Assembly: GCA_026416715.1 (NCBI GenBank)
Contig: JAOAEQ010000020.1
Coordinates: forward strand, 8,988-72,987
Source of the DNA: a bacterium
Lineage (GTDB): Bacteria > UBP4 > UBA4092 > JAOAEQ01
Length of the DNA stretch: 64,000 nucleotides
Direction of reading: 5' to 3'
How positions within the stretch are numbered: the stretch's first letter is position 1; each line of letters begins with the position of its first letter. A model generated the notes under the pieces. The model had not been told where the DNA came from and searched no databases. It worked only from the letters and a program-made list of their open reading frames with translations. A program made the translations under genes and the position numbers. This document shows, in pieces, positions 1 to 9,227 of this stretch.

Positions 1-1
1 G

Positions 2-1324
2 ATTGTAGAAATCGACCCATTACGGGGAATTATGCTTAATGAATTAACGCAAGTAGCCGTTTTCCCCGCGAAACATTGGGTAACTCCATATACCCAACTG
101 CAACGTGCAATTAAAGATATTCAAGCAGAATTAAAGGAACGCATAGCCTATTTTCAACGTCTAAATAAATTAGTTGAAGCGCAACGCTTAGAACAGCGAA
201 CTAACTATGATATTGAGTTAATACTCGAATTAGGATATTGTAACGGTATCGAGAATTATTCCCGGCATTTGTCAGGTCGACCAGCAGGGTCACCGCCAGA
301 AACGTTAGTTGATTATTTACCGGAAGATGGTTTGGTGGTTATCGATGAATCGCATGTTACGATACCGCAAATTCATGGGATGTATGCGGGTGACCGGTCG
401 CGCAAAACTAATTTAGTTGAATATGGGTTCCGATTGCCATCGGCGTATGATAACCGGCCGTTAACTTTTGATGAGTTCCACGCGCGGGTAAACCAGTTTA
501 TTTTTGTTTCCGCGACGCCGGGCGATTGGGAATTGAAGGTTTCGGAAGGACACATTGCAGAACAAATCGTTCGCCCGACGGGGTTGCTTGATCCGGAAGT
601 AAAATTGAAACCTGTGCAGGGACAAATAGACGATTTGCTGGAAGAAATCCGACTCCGCATTGAACGGAAAGAACGGGTTTTAGTGACTACATTAACCAAA
701 CGGATGGCAGAAGATTTAACCGAATACTTAGCGGAACTTGGAATTCGGGTACGATACTTACATTCGGTCATCGAAACATTAGAACGAGTTGAAATTCTAC
801 GCGGGCTTCGATTAGGTGAATTTGATGTTCTGGTAGGAGTGAATCTATTAAGGGAAGGACTTGATTTACCGGAAGTATCGTTAGTAGCGATACTTGATGC
901 GGATAAAGAAGGTTATCTTCGTTCGCACCGATCGCTAATTCAAACCATAGGTCGTGCAGCGCGAAATGAACGAGCGCAAGCGATATTTTATGCAGATCGA
1001 TTAACCGAATCAATGCGAAAAGCGATAGAAGAAACTAACCGGCGTCGGCAGATTCAGCTGGCATATAATCAAAAACATAATATTGTACCCAAGACGATAC
1101 TGCGGCGAGTCCAGGATTCGCTCGTTGAAAAATCAATTGAAAAAACGCAACGATTGAAAGAGACCGTTCTACCGAGCGAATTTAAGTCTGACCAAGAGAT
1201 ATTTCGGTTTATCTCGGAATTAGAACGAAAAATGAAACAAGCAGCGAAAGAGCTTGATTTCGAAAAAGCAGCGCAACTTCGCGACCAGATAATAGACCTA
1301 AAAAATTGGATGCTTGGTCTATAA
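2..1324 (+). CDS. uvrB: Excinuclease ABC subunit B (UvrB), 3' part
   Basis: The gene is already open at base 2 and reads through 440 codons, so about the first third of the usual 660-680-residue protein lies outside the window. UvrB is the DNA-damage-verifying helicase-like subunit of bacterial nucleotide excision repair and loads UvrC. Visible hallmarks are the conserved VVIDESHVT segment (Walker B region), the [11 protein letters not shown] segment, the second helicase domain with [20 protein letters not shown] (motif V) and QTIGRAARN (motif VI), and a C-terminal UVR motif (about the last 35 residues, [20 protein letters not shown]), which contacts UvrC. Length and order are normal. It stands alone ahead of a glycosyltransferase gene, 118 bases away. 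Confidence 0.97.
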   Translation: MVEIDPLRGIMLNELTQVAVFPAKHWVTPYTQLQRAIKDIQAELKERIAYFQRLNKLVEAQRLEQRTNYDIELILELGYCNGIENYSRHLSGRPAGSPPETLVDYLPEDGLVVIDESHVTIPQIHGMYAGDRSRKTNLVEYGFRLPSAYDNRPLTFDEFHARVNQFIFVSATPGDWELKVSEGHIAEQIVRPTGLLDPEVKLKPVQGQIDDLLEEIRLRIERKERVLVTTLTKRMAEDLTEYLAELGIRVRYLHSVIETLERVEILRGLRLGEFDVLVGVNLLREGLDLPEVSLVAILDADKEGYLRSHRSLIQTIGRAARNERAQAIFYADRLTESMRKAIEETNRRRQIQLAYNQKHNIVPKTILRRVQDSLVEKSIEKTQRLKETVLPSEFKSDQEIFRFISELERKMKQAAKELDFEKAAQLRDQIIDLKNWMLGL

Positions 1325-1442
1325 TTTATCTGACTTTAGGCAGAGGTTAACCAGCTAGATTTAGCTAGATATCCGCAAGGGCAATAAACCGTAGTAGGTT
1401 CTAGCCCGTAGAAAATTAAATGTTTACAGTAAGCGAACGCAA

Positions 1443-3044
1443 ATGATACATATTAAATTTGAAATAAAGAAGTTTTTATTCGAACATTGGCTCATTTGTT
1501 TGATAACGGTTATTGCTGCGGGTATGCGATTTTATGCGTTATCCGAGAAAAGTTTTTGGGTAGATGAAATTATCGCTACGTTGGTATCAAGCCGACCGAT
1601 TGACCGCATATTTGCAATTCGGGTAGATGATGTTACGCCACCGTTACGCGATTATTTAGCTCATTTTTTATTTCTTGTTTTCGGACGCGGTGAATTTGCG
1701 TTACGGTTACCATCCGCGGTTTTCGGTACCGCTAGTATTCCGTTACTTTATTTCATCGGGTACAAATGGTTCAATAAGTCAACCGGAATAATCGCAGCAA
1801 TACTATTAACCATTTCTCCGTTTTTCTTACATCATTCACAGGATGGCAGAATGTATCCGATGTTCATCTTCTTTTCGATCAGCAGTTTATTTCTACTATT
1901 ACTTGCAATAGAAAAAGAAAAGAAAACGTGGCTATATTGGCTGGGGTTTATTGTAGTTACAGCGCTCAATATTTATACTACATATTTTGCATTCTGGGCA
2001 TTAATCGCCGAACTTGTTATTGCGGTAATATTTATTATCGTACAAAAAATAAGTAACAAACAACAGAAACCGTTTTTGTGGAAAAAAATAGGGGCGCTAA
2101 TGTTTTGTTTAATTGTCATTATGGTATTGTATCTCCCTTGGTTACCGGTTCTCATCGATTTTATCGCTAAAAATATCCATGCCCCGTTACCGTATAAATA
2201 TACTTTTAAAGTATCACCGACGGAAAAGGAAATCGCCAACACCTTATATCCATTTCGGGTTTGGTTTGGCCAGAGCTTTTTTGAAGATTTGCTAGAAAAA
2301 TATGGGGTGGTCTCCTATGGAGCGTATCTCTATCTCCTTTTTTATCTCATCGGAATATTTGCAGCATTTGACCGGAATCCGAAATATGCAATGGTACTAA
2401 TATTATGGTTTATCATTCCACTCATTATCCTTTTTTCTCCGCCAGCAAAAGTATTATTTTTTCCTCGGTATATCAGTTTTATTATGCCATTATATCTTCT
2501 GGGAATTGCTTATGGAATTGGTATAACAAGTGAGAGAATTACCAGAAAGTTGTTTCGTGGAAAATCAAAGAGTTACCTTCCCGTAACCGGGTTCATCATG
2601 TTATTGTTTGCACTAGTGGTTGTAAAACCAATTGCAGATTATTATCGAACCGAGAAACAGAACTGGCGTGGCGCAGTTGAATATCTAGCTTCACACGCAG
2701 AAAATAACGATATTATTGTGGTCGGACCGTATAATGCGAAATGGTGTGTGTTGTATTATGTTCCACCGGAAGCAGAATCAAAACAAATCCAGTTAGTTGA
2801 AAAATGTAATACGGTTAAAGAACTGCAACGGCTCTGTGCCAAACATTCTCGAGTCTGGTTTATCACCGCATATTATCGCTATTATGAATATCGGACACCG
2901 CAATATTTCGATTGGATTGAACAACATTTTGGTCCGCCGGTAATCTTCACGGGGAAAACCGATAGCGATAATATTTATGTTTTCCTATACCAACATGAAG
3001 AACCAACTCAATCATTGTTAACCCCACGATTAGCTAAGAAATAG
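1443..3044 (+). CDS. GT39/ArnT-like membrane glycosyltransferase
   Basis: A 533-residue multi-pass membrane protein of the dolichyl-phosphate-mannose mannosyltransferase/ArnT type (PMT_2, glycosyltransferase family 39). After a first hydrophobic helix, the luminal loop carries SFWVDEIIATL; the Asp-Glu pair here is the family's catalytic/metal site. The downstream sequences HHSQDGRMYPMF and LRLPSAVFG are also typical. At least ten hydrophobic segments fill residues 15-400, followed by a soluble periplasmic tail (about 400-533). Family members move a sugar from a polyprenyl-phosphate donor to a protein or lipid on the outer face of the inner membrane; the substrate cannot be told from sequence. 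The gene stands alone, with no clear Shine-Dalgarno site. A small hairpin (CGAAGC/GCTTCG) lies about 30 bases downstream, without a T-run. Confidence 0.85.
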   Translation: MIHIKFEIKKFLFEHWLICLITVIAAGMRFYALSEKSFWVDEIIATLVSSRPIDRIFAIRVDDVTPPLRDYLAHFLFLVFGRGEFALRLPSAVFGTASIPLLYFIGYKWFNKSTGIIAAILLTISPFFLHHSQDGRMYPMFIFFSISSLFLLLLAIEKEKKTWLYWLGFIVVTALNIYTTYFAFWALIAELVIAVIFIIVQKISNKQQKPFLWKKIGALMFCLIVIMVLYLPWLPVLIDFIAKNIHAPLPYKYTFKVSPTEKEIANTLYPFRVWFGQSFFEDLLEKYGVVSYGAYLYLLFYLIGIFAAFDRNPKYAMVLILWFIIPLIILFSPPAKVLFFPRYISFIMPLYLLGIAYGIGITSERITRKLFRGKSKSYLPVTGFIMLLFALVVVKPIADYYRTEKQNWRGAVEYLASHAENNDIIVVGPYNAKWCVLYYVPPEAESKQIQLVEKCNTVKELQRLCAKHSRVWFITAYYRYYEYRTPQYFDWIEQHFGPPVIFTGKTDSDNIYVFLYQHEEPTQSLLTPRLAKK

Positions 3045-3191
3045 GAACTCGATTTATCGACCCTCTATCTAACGAAGCAGTTGCTTCGAATCCAGATGCG
3101 ACGTTGGTAATTGCTTTTACAAGGTCAAACTCCAAACAATATTTCGTTGCTATCCGCTGATAAGTTTATCATACTCCGAATCGATACGATT

Positions 3192-3220
3192 TTTCAGGTA
3201 TTCGTGGTGTATAGTATTAT
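3192..3220 (+). promoter_or_regulatory. Possible sigma-70-like promoter
   Basis: TTTCAG (3192-3197) and TATTAT (3215-3220) are separated by 17 bases, about 50 bases upstream of the small membrane-protein gene that has its own strong ribosome binding site. In DNA this AT-rich, such matches arise by chance, so support is weak. Confidence 0.25.
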
Positions 3221-3269
3221 ATATACAAATTACCAAATGAAAATCTAAAAAAAGAGGTGATGACTCCGA

Positions 3270-3632
3270 ATGCAAAAGAAAACCATTATTATCATCGTTG
3301 TTGCCGTAGTGGCGGCATTCTTTTTTATCGCAGTAGCGATTTTTGGTATAAGATTCTTTCTAGCGTATAAAGTTAACAAAGAAGCTGGAATAACTGATAT
3401 GCATACACTAGTTGATAAACAAGGTAGCGGCGGAAAAATCGAATTGAAAGACGGTCAAATTGAAGTCGGAAAAGCCGCACAATGGCCTGCGGATATCCCG
3501 TCTGATGTGCCGGAATTCACTTACGGGAAAGTGAAAGTTGTTACTAAAAGCGAAATGAAAAATAAAAAAGGTTGGAATGTCCTTCTCGAGAATGTCTCCG
3601 CAGACGCTTTGGAAAATACAAACAGGATTTGA
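3270..3632 (+). CDS. Small membrane-anchored protein, reading frame cut short by a frameshift
   Basis: The frame gives 120 residues: a Lys-start, one strong N-terminal membrane helix (about residues 5-31), then a soluble domain with WPADIPSDVPEFTYGKVK. A GAGGTG Shine-Dalgarno site sits just upstream, so the start is good. At the A-run 3613-3616 the frame goes into TGA after DALENTNRI, whereas the -1 frame continues with GKYKQDLTDKGWDV to 3775. Restoring one A gives DALEKYKQDLTDKGW and a protein of about 168 residues. The joined sequence resembles small secreted or membrane-anchored proteins in which a W-x-V strand precedes a helix and a second W/F-x-V hairpin. Function unknown. It may be a real pseudogene, an assembly error in a homopolymer, or a recoded gene. 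Confidence 0.7.
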   Translation: MQKKTIIIIVVAVVAAFFFIAVAIFGIRFFLAYKVNKEAGITDMHTLVDKQGSGGKIELKDGQIEVGKAAQWPADIPSDVPEFTYGKVKVVTKSEMKNKKGWNVLLENVSADALENTNRI

Positions 3633-3775
3633 CTGATAAAGGATGGGATGTACAACAAACGATAAATTCCGGTCAAAGTGGGTCAATTATGGCAGAAACG
3701 GATACCCATACTTTGTTCATTATTTTCGATATGCAGGATAATACCGCCAGTCTAGGCGTTAACGAAAAAGAGTAA
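3613..3775 (+). pseudogene. Out-of-frame 3' part of the small membrane-anchored protein
   Basis: From the AAAA run onward the -1 frame encodes KYKQDLTDKGWDVQQ, then a glycine/serine-rich turn and a final strand pair ending NEKE followed by TAA. It directly continues the sense of the upstream 120-residue frame (helix then beta-hairpin), and a strong terminator follows about 60 bases later, so both pieces belong to one original gene. The site GGAAAAT is not a classical X-XXY-YYZ slippery heptamer, which argues against efficient programmed frameshifting. Confidence 0.65.
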
Positions 3776-4165
3776 TTAATTTTGTAGGTCAAATTGTGAA
3801 CGAGGTAACCTTACCTGATAGATAAAATGAGAATCGGGGTTTGATAAAATCAAACCCCGACTTATTTTACTCAAGTAGGTTAGGTCTAGAAATTTAATCG
3901 TTTCACTGGTTTTGCTCACGTTCTTTCACACATTCGCTAGTCCGATTTGGTTTTTATTCATTCCGATAATATCAACTAAAAATATAAATTTACCTTTTAA
4001 TGACTCAATACAAGATGAAACAATTGCGCTTAATCTCAGAGTGTCAAAGAGATTTTGCTGGGATACCCTTCCGGACGTATAACTAAAGGAACTCTTCGTT
4101 AACCTAGCTGAAGTTCCCTCGCCCGCAAGGTAGAACTATAAATGATATAATATATACTCAAATCT
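3776..4165. other. Intergenic region with terminator and a weak leader hairpin
   Basis: No credible gene is present. The region holds the strong terminator-like hairpin at 3834-3860. Near the next gene there is a weaker inverted repeat, GGAACT (4088-4093) with AGTTCC (4112-4117), which could fold in the MFS transporter leader. The rest is AT-rich, with no recognisable element. Confidence 0.6.
3834..3860 (+). terminator. Rho-independent terminator-like hairpin
   Basis: A perfect 11-bp stem, TCGGGGTTTGA (3834-3844) with TCAAACCCCGA (3850-3860), has a five-base loop TAAAA and is followed by CTTATTTTACT. It lies 59 bases after the frameshifted gene and would end its transcript. The T-tract is imperfect on the plus strand; upstream A-rich sequence could also support termination from the other strand. 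Confidence 0.75.
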
Positions 4166-5314
4166 ATGAATCCGAATCTTCAAATTATATTGATTGTTTC
4201 AATTCTTTTTGGGTTAGCGACGGGTATCTATGACCTAGCGTTACCCTATTATCTTCACGAGCAAAATATCTCATTTCAAAATATGGGTATAATTTTCGCT
4301 ATTGCCGCGTTAGGGATATTTTTCGTGCGCATATACATAGGACATTTATCTGATATTTCCGGTCGGAAAATATATTATGCCCTTGCATTATGCGGAAACG
4401 CGTTTGCAAACCTGATTACTCCGCTAACCGCAAATGTCGCTATCCAATCTTTCTTAAAAACTGTGCGGGAAACTTCAGTGATGATCAAAGAATCGCTGCA
4501 ATCCGTTCTAGTCTATGAACACGATAAAAAACGGTTCACTGACTGGATAGGGAAAACCCGCGGGATGGAATATTTCACTGAAGGGCTTGGAACAATTCTG
4601 GTTGCTGGGTTTCTTTTATTTACAGGATATCGCGGGTCTTTGGTTATAGCTGGTGGATTGCTGGTTATCGCATTTCTGATATTCGTATTGCGGTTCCACG
4701 AGCCAGAAAAAGTCGAATTTATGGAATCATTCATTCCACCGCATCCGCGTATGTATGATTTTTTCAATCTCCCGCGCGAATTGAAAATCATTGCGGTTGC
4801 CGGGTTCATCTGTGGAATTGGAACCAGCGCTAGTCATTGTTTCGTTATGCCACTATTTTTCGCGAAGAAATTCGATGCGAGCCCGCAAATTGTTGCGGTT
4901 ATACTTGCGTTACACCGGGTGGTTCTTGCTCTGCCGATGATTTTTGTAAGTAAATTTCTTACCAAAAATCTTAAATGGATTTATATCTGGTTTCTCGCAA
5001 TTCAAAGTATCTCGATTTCTGCGACTGCTTTAATTCCAGCACCTTATTTATGGACTGCAGTCGGGGTCTGGTTCATCCACGATTTAGTTGGCGGGGGTAT
5101 CTGGGCTCCGGCTTATTATGCGCTCATCCAACAAAACTCCCGAACGGAAACTCGTGCATTAGATACAAGCAAAGTTATGGCAATTAATCAGCTCGGCTGG
5201 GTGGTTGGACCCCTTTTAGCAGGATGGTTATTCTCCATTTCGTATAGCTATCCATTTTTCTTTGGTGGGCTGATTAGTTTAAGTTCAGTGTTTATCCTGC
5301 TGAAATTGAAATAG
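4166..5314 (+). CDS. MFS-type transporter
   Basis: A 382-residue, highly hydrophobic protein with about 11-12 predicted membrane helices. The loop between helices 2 and 3 reads GHLSDISGRKIYYA, the major facilitator superfamily motif A (G-x3-D-x2-GRK). The family moves small solutes, drugs or sugars by proton-linked or uniport transport; nothing in this sequence fixes the substrate. The late helix sequence WFIHDLVGGGIWAPAYYALI is typical of drug/sugar exporter-like members. The length is slightly short but complete for the family. It is single and faces the oppositely oriented TPR gene 84 bases downstream. Confidence 0.85.
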   Translation: MNPNLQIILIVSILFGLATGIYDLALPYYLHEQNISFQNMGIIFAIAALGIFFVRIYIGHLSDISGRKIYYALALCGNAFANLITPLTANVAIQSFLKTVRETSVMIKESLQSVLVYEHDKKRFTDWIGKTRGMEYFTEGLGTILVAGFLLFTGYRGSLVIAGGLLVIAFLIFVLRFHEPEKVEFMESFIPPHPRMYDFFNLPRELKIIAVAGFICGIGTSASHCFVMPLFFAKKFDASPQIVAVILALHRVVLALPMIFVSKFLTKNLKWIYIWFLAIQSISISATALIPAPYLWTAVGVWFIHDLVGGGIWAPAYYALIQQNSRTETRALDTSKVMAINQLGWVVGPLLAGWLFSISYSYPFFFGGLISLSSVFILLKLK

Positions 5315-5398
5315 TTAGGAGGAAATTCAACAAATCCGAATTCGTGAGCTTGATCTCTTTTGTACGTTTAGTGACATGATAGCAATGAATTGTTTTGA

Positions 5399-8300
5399 TT
5401 ACCCTAATTTGCGCAGTTGTTTGGTTGCAGTGCGGTTATTCGGTTCAAGTTGCAGGACTTTTTCGTAATATTCTTTTGCGGTTTGTGTTTCACCTTTTTT
5501 AACGTACAGGTCTGCGATCGCAAGATAATCATCGACTAGCTCTAATTCTAAACCTTCTTGCAGATGTGTATCGATTAGTCCTAGGTAGAGTGCAACATTT
5601 TCTGGATCGAGTTTTATCGCTGCTCGATACGCGTTGACCGCATCAGTTGGCTTGCCTTGTTGTGCATAGAGTTTCGCCAGTTCCTGATATTGTGCTACCG
5701 CTTCAGTATTTTTTTTCGTATTTAACAATAAATCAATAAACTCTTTCCGGAGTGCAACATTTTCCGGGTCGAACTTTATCGCTTCCTGATATGCGGTAAT
5801 CGCTTCCGGAATCGCTTTCCGTTTATAGAAAATCGTACCTAGCGCTTGTGAATATTTAACCGCATCCGATTTCCGTCCTTGCATTAAAGCGATTTTTATT
5901 AAATTTGAATGACTTTCTACATTTTCTGGTTCAAGCTCGAGAATGGTTTCATAAATTTCTTTCGCCTTATTAATTTTATCTTTTTCAAAATAGGTTTTTG
6001 CGAGTTTCTGATAAATTTCTATAGCACTCGATTTCTTTTTCGTGGTTTTATGCAGATTCGCTACTGTTTCCAACAGCATGGTGTTTTCCGGGTCTAGCGC
6101 AATCGCGCGCTGATATATCGCAATCGATTTATCGGTATCTCCTGATTGCAGATATGCCTGCGCGATTGCCATATATTGTGCGATTGCTTCTGAATACGCT
6201 CCCCGCCGTTCATACATTTCCGCAATTACTACTCGAATTTGCAGATTATTCGGGTCAATATTCAGCATCGTTAAAAAAATCCGAATTGCATCATCAAACT
6301 TATTCTGTTGCGCAAATAACGTCGCAAGTGCATCGTATTCAAGTAACGCTTCATGAATCATTCCCGATTTCAGATAAAACTGACCGAGTTTCTCACGCCG
6401 TTCTGGGTTTTCTGGATCAAGGGAAACAATGGTTCGCAAAATCTCACCAATTTTTTCAGTTTCCCCTTGTTTAGTGTAAATATTCGCGAGTTGCGTATAT
6501 AAATTGATTGCAGAATTAATCTGCTGGGTTTCTGTATATAATTGAGCGAGATTAGTAATGATTTCGGTATTTTCGGGAAATAGTTTCAATTGTTGTTCAT
6601 AAGCTGCAATAGCATTGGGTAAGTCTTGTGCTGAACGATATTGTTCTGCGATAATGTGCAAGTGGTTCCCCGCTTCCTGGTAATTTTTCGTATTCAGATA
6701 TGCAGCAACCAATTTTTTCCGCGTTTCTAAATGATTCGGCTCAATCTGGAGAATATGCTGTAATTCATCTATCGCAGAATCCAACTTCTTCTGAGCAAGT
6801 AAAACATCAACTAATTTTAGTAGGATTTGCAGGGCGGTATCTTTCCTGCCGGTTTTCTGGTAGGTATCTGCAAGCAGACGATAAACCGATTCTTCATCTG
6901 GGGCTAGGCTTACTATCTGTTCAGCAAGGGCTTCTGCTTCTGAGAAAAGGTTCTTCTGCAGATATATTTTGGCTAATTGGAGCATATGACTTACGCGTTG
7001 TTTCACTGGCATCAAGGTTGGATAGTTACCAGCATGGGTAGCTTCCAGTTTAACTAAGGTCTCTGCAGTCGTTAAGTCGTTCGGGTCAAGTTTAAGGATG
7101 TATTCGTAGGTTTCAATTGCGCGTTTGAAATCCCGTTTTTGTTCGAAAATGCCGCCTAATTGCGTATAGATTTTTTTCGCTTCAGATATTGCGCGTAATT
7201 CCGTGAGCAACTCTGCTAAACTCAAAAGAACCTCCGGTTTATTCGGGGTGATTTCTAACTCCCGACGATACATATTCGCTGCTTTATTGATATCTTTAAT
7301 ATCAACATACGCTTGGGCTAACTTATCGTAGATGGCGGCTACTTCCGTCAGTTTATTCTGGCTCTGATAACATTCTAATAGTAAACTTAAGGTTGGAATA
7401 TGTTTGGGTTCGTCCGCTAAAATCTCCTGCGCTAATGCAATCGCTTTTGCTATTTCATTTTTCTTCTGATATATTTGTGCGAGTGCGAGTTTCATCTCGC
7501 GAATTTTATCCGGTTGTTTGAGTTGCGTATATATGGTAATCAGTTTTTCACGGACGCCAATATGATCCGAATCAATCGCAATAATCTGATTGTATTTTTC
7601 AATCGCTTGATTAAACTCGCGTTTTGCTTCTAGCAGTGTTCCCATTTCTAGATATTCCTGAATTGCTTCTTTATACTTTTCCAACTTCTGATATAATTCC
7701 GCTAGTGCGGTATGGATAGCAATATCATCAGGCGATAATTTTAACATCGCTTGATAAATCTCTACAGCAGAAGTTGGTTCATTCTCAGCAAGATAGAGAT
7801 TAACTAATTGCTGATACTGTTCAAATGCCAACTCTTTTTTCCCAAGTTTGATATAGACATCAATCAGTTTATATCGCAGGTCAGTATCTTGCGGGACCAA
7901 TGCAATTTGTCGCTGATATATTCCTGCAACTTTATCCAGTTCATTTTTCTGCAGATATTGTTCTGCAAGATATTCCATTAGCGGAGCAGCATCGTGAATT
8001 TGGTTGGTTGCAAGTAGCAATTCGATACGCTGTTCGACGAGCGATAAATTTTCTGGGTCAGCAAGAAACGCTTGGTTTAATACCTGCAATGCTTCAGCAA
8101 TTTTATTCTGTTTTGCAAACCGGTCAGCTAATTGCTGTAATATGCCAACCGCTTTTTGGGTTTGGTCAGTCGCTATATAAGCTTCAGCCAACTGTTTCTG
8201 CCACTTAATCTCGGTCGGCGCTAATTCCGTTAACCGAGTTAGAACCTTAATGGTTTCCTCAAAATTCGCTTGATATTGATATTGGGTAAGCAGTTTTTCT

Positions 8301-9136
8301 AACACGTGAATTGCTTGGTCAGTCTGCCCAACCTGGGCATATAATTCTGCTCCCTGGAGCTTATATTCCGTTAGATCCGGATATAAATCAATTAATTTCT
8401 CAATGATTTGGAGTGCCGATTGATATTCTTTCTGCTCAATGTATACCGGAAGAATTTTTTTCCACAACTCGGTTGCTTTTTCCGTTTGTTTTTCATCGAG
8501 ATAAAGTTCAGCGAGTAATTCGTTCCCGAGCAGGTGGGTTGGGTTCCATTCGATTAACTGCGTAAGGAAAACCATCGCTTGTTTTCGGTTCTTTTTCTCA
8601 TCGGCTAATTTTGCCGCATAAAACGCTCGTTCAACCGCAATGTCAATCAGCCCGGTTTCTTTATATAGATCAAGAATCCGCTGCCATAACGACCAGTTTG
8701 TCGGCGCAAAATCAAGTAATGCTTGAAATTCTTGAATCGCTGTTTCCCGTTTACCTGCACTGACTAATGACTCTGCTCTCGCGATCGCATCAGCAATAAG
8801 TTCATCCGTTGCGGGAAGTTGTCCTTCTATTTTCAACTCTTTTGCCCAGAAAAGTATAGCGGTCGCTAACGGTTGTTTTGTTGAAAAGCAGTATAAATCG
8901 AGCAGCGTTCCACCTTTATTTCCTGGACAGAGTGTATACGCACATTTAAATCGCAACTGGTCTTTATAAATACTGAGAGAACGAAATATACTTTCTTTAT
9001 GAATCGGACAAAAACATTTTATCGTCTGTCCTTCAATATTGCATGTGGCAAGATTAACCCCGATCTTCTCGATAACCAATTCAGCCGTTAATTTGTTATT
9101 TACTTTATCAATAACTTCTTGCGGGATAACAGCCAT
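5399..9136 (-). CDS. Giant TPR protein with N-terminal primase-type CHC2 zinc finger
   Basis: About 1245 residues from the ATG at 9136; a TTG six codons upstream (9154) is an alternative, and neither has a clear Shine-Dalgarno site. Residues 10-110 resemble the zinc-binding domain of DNA primase DnaG: a helix (IPQEVIDKV), then Cys49-x2-His52, Cys71-x4-Cys76 (numbered from the TTG), then GNKGGTLLDLYCF and a helix ending AILFWAKEL. The normal primase pattern ends C-x2-C, so C-x4-C is a variant. No TOPRIM or polymerase domain follows. The remainder (about 120-1245) is roughly thirty TPR units of 34-36 residues with recurrent A-x3-Y and LDPEN signatures, predicted to form a long superhelix. No signal peptide or membrane helix is seen, so it is probably cytoplasmic. 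Role unknown; a nucleic-acid- or replication-associated scaffold is an inference. Confidence 0.85.
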   Translation of the reverse strand: MAVIPQEVIDKVNNKLTAELVIEKIGVNLATCNIEGQTIKCFCPIHKESIFRSLSIYKDQLRFKCAYTLCPGNKGGTLLDLYCFSTKQPLATAILFWAKELKIEGQLPATDELIADAIARAESLVSAGKRETAIQEFQALLDFAPTNWSLWQRILDLYKETGLIDIAVERAFYAAKLADEKKNRKQAMVFLTQLIEWNPTHLLGNELLAELYLDEKQTEKATELWKKILPVYIEQKEYQSALQIIEKLIDLYPDLTEYKLQGAELYAQVGQTDQAIHVLEKLLTQYQYQANFEETIKVLTRLTELAPTEIKWQKQLAEAYIATDQTQKAVGILQQLADRFAKQNKIAEALQVLNQAFLADPENLSLVEQRIELLLATNQIHDAAPLMEYLAEQYLQKNELDKVAGIYQRQIALVPQDTDLRYKLIDVYIKLGKKELAFEQYQQLVNLYLAENEPTSAVEIYQAMLKLSPDDIAIHTALAELYQKLEKYKEAIQEYLEMGTLLEAKREFNQAIEKYNQIIAIDSDHIGVREKLITIYTQLKQPDKIREMKLALAQIYQKKNEIAKAIALAQEILADEPKHIPTLSLLLECYQSQNKLTEVAAIYDKLAQAYVDIKDINKAANMYRRELEITPNKPEVLLSLAELLTELRAISEAKKIYTQLGGIFEQKRDFKRAIETYEYILKLDPNDLTTAETLVKLEATHAGNYPTLMPVKQRVSHMLQLAKIYLQKNLFSEAEALAEQIVSLAPDEESVYRLLADTYQKTGRKDTALQILLKLVDVLLAQKKLDSAIDELQHILQIEPNHLETRKKLVAAYLNTKNYQEAGNHLHIIAEQYRSAQDLPNAIAAYEQQLKLFPENTEIITNLAQLYTETQQINSAINLYTQLANIYTKQGETEKIGEILRTIVSLDPENPERREKLGQFYLKSGMIHEALLEYDALATLFAQQNKFDDAIRIFLTMLNIDPNNLQIRVVIAEMYERRGAYSEAIAQYMAIAQAYLQSGDTDKSIAIYQRAIALDPENTMLLETVANLHKTTKKKSSAIEIYQKLAKTYFEKDKINKAKEIYETILELEPENVESHSNLIKIALMQGRKSDAVKYSQALGTIFYKRKAIPEAITAYQEAIKFDPENVALRKEFIDLLLNTKKNTEAVAQYQELAKLYAQQGKPTDAVNAYRAAIKLDPENVALYLGLIDTHLQEGLELELVDDYLAIADLYVKKGETQTAKEYYEKVLQLEPNNRTATKQLRKLG

Positions 9137-9227
9137 AGACTTTTGCCGGTACAAAGTATAAAGTGCGTAATACTAATACTATATATTTCATGCTTTCTAC
9201 TATGCACCGAATTAGAGAATATTATGG

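Noticed and set aside
3060-3180. tRNA-like look of a hairpin with TTCGAATCC
   Set aside because: The TTCGAATCC word lacks a partnered T-arm and acceptor stem, and no anticodon arm can be formed around it.
3613-3616. Programmed -1 frameshift at the A-run
   Set aside because: The site is GGAAAAT, not a canonical slippery heptamer, and no downstream pseudoknot is evident; a sequencing or mutational deletion of one A explains it more simply.
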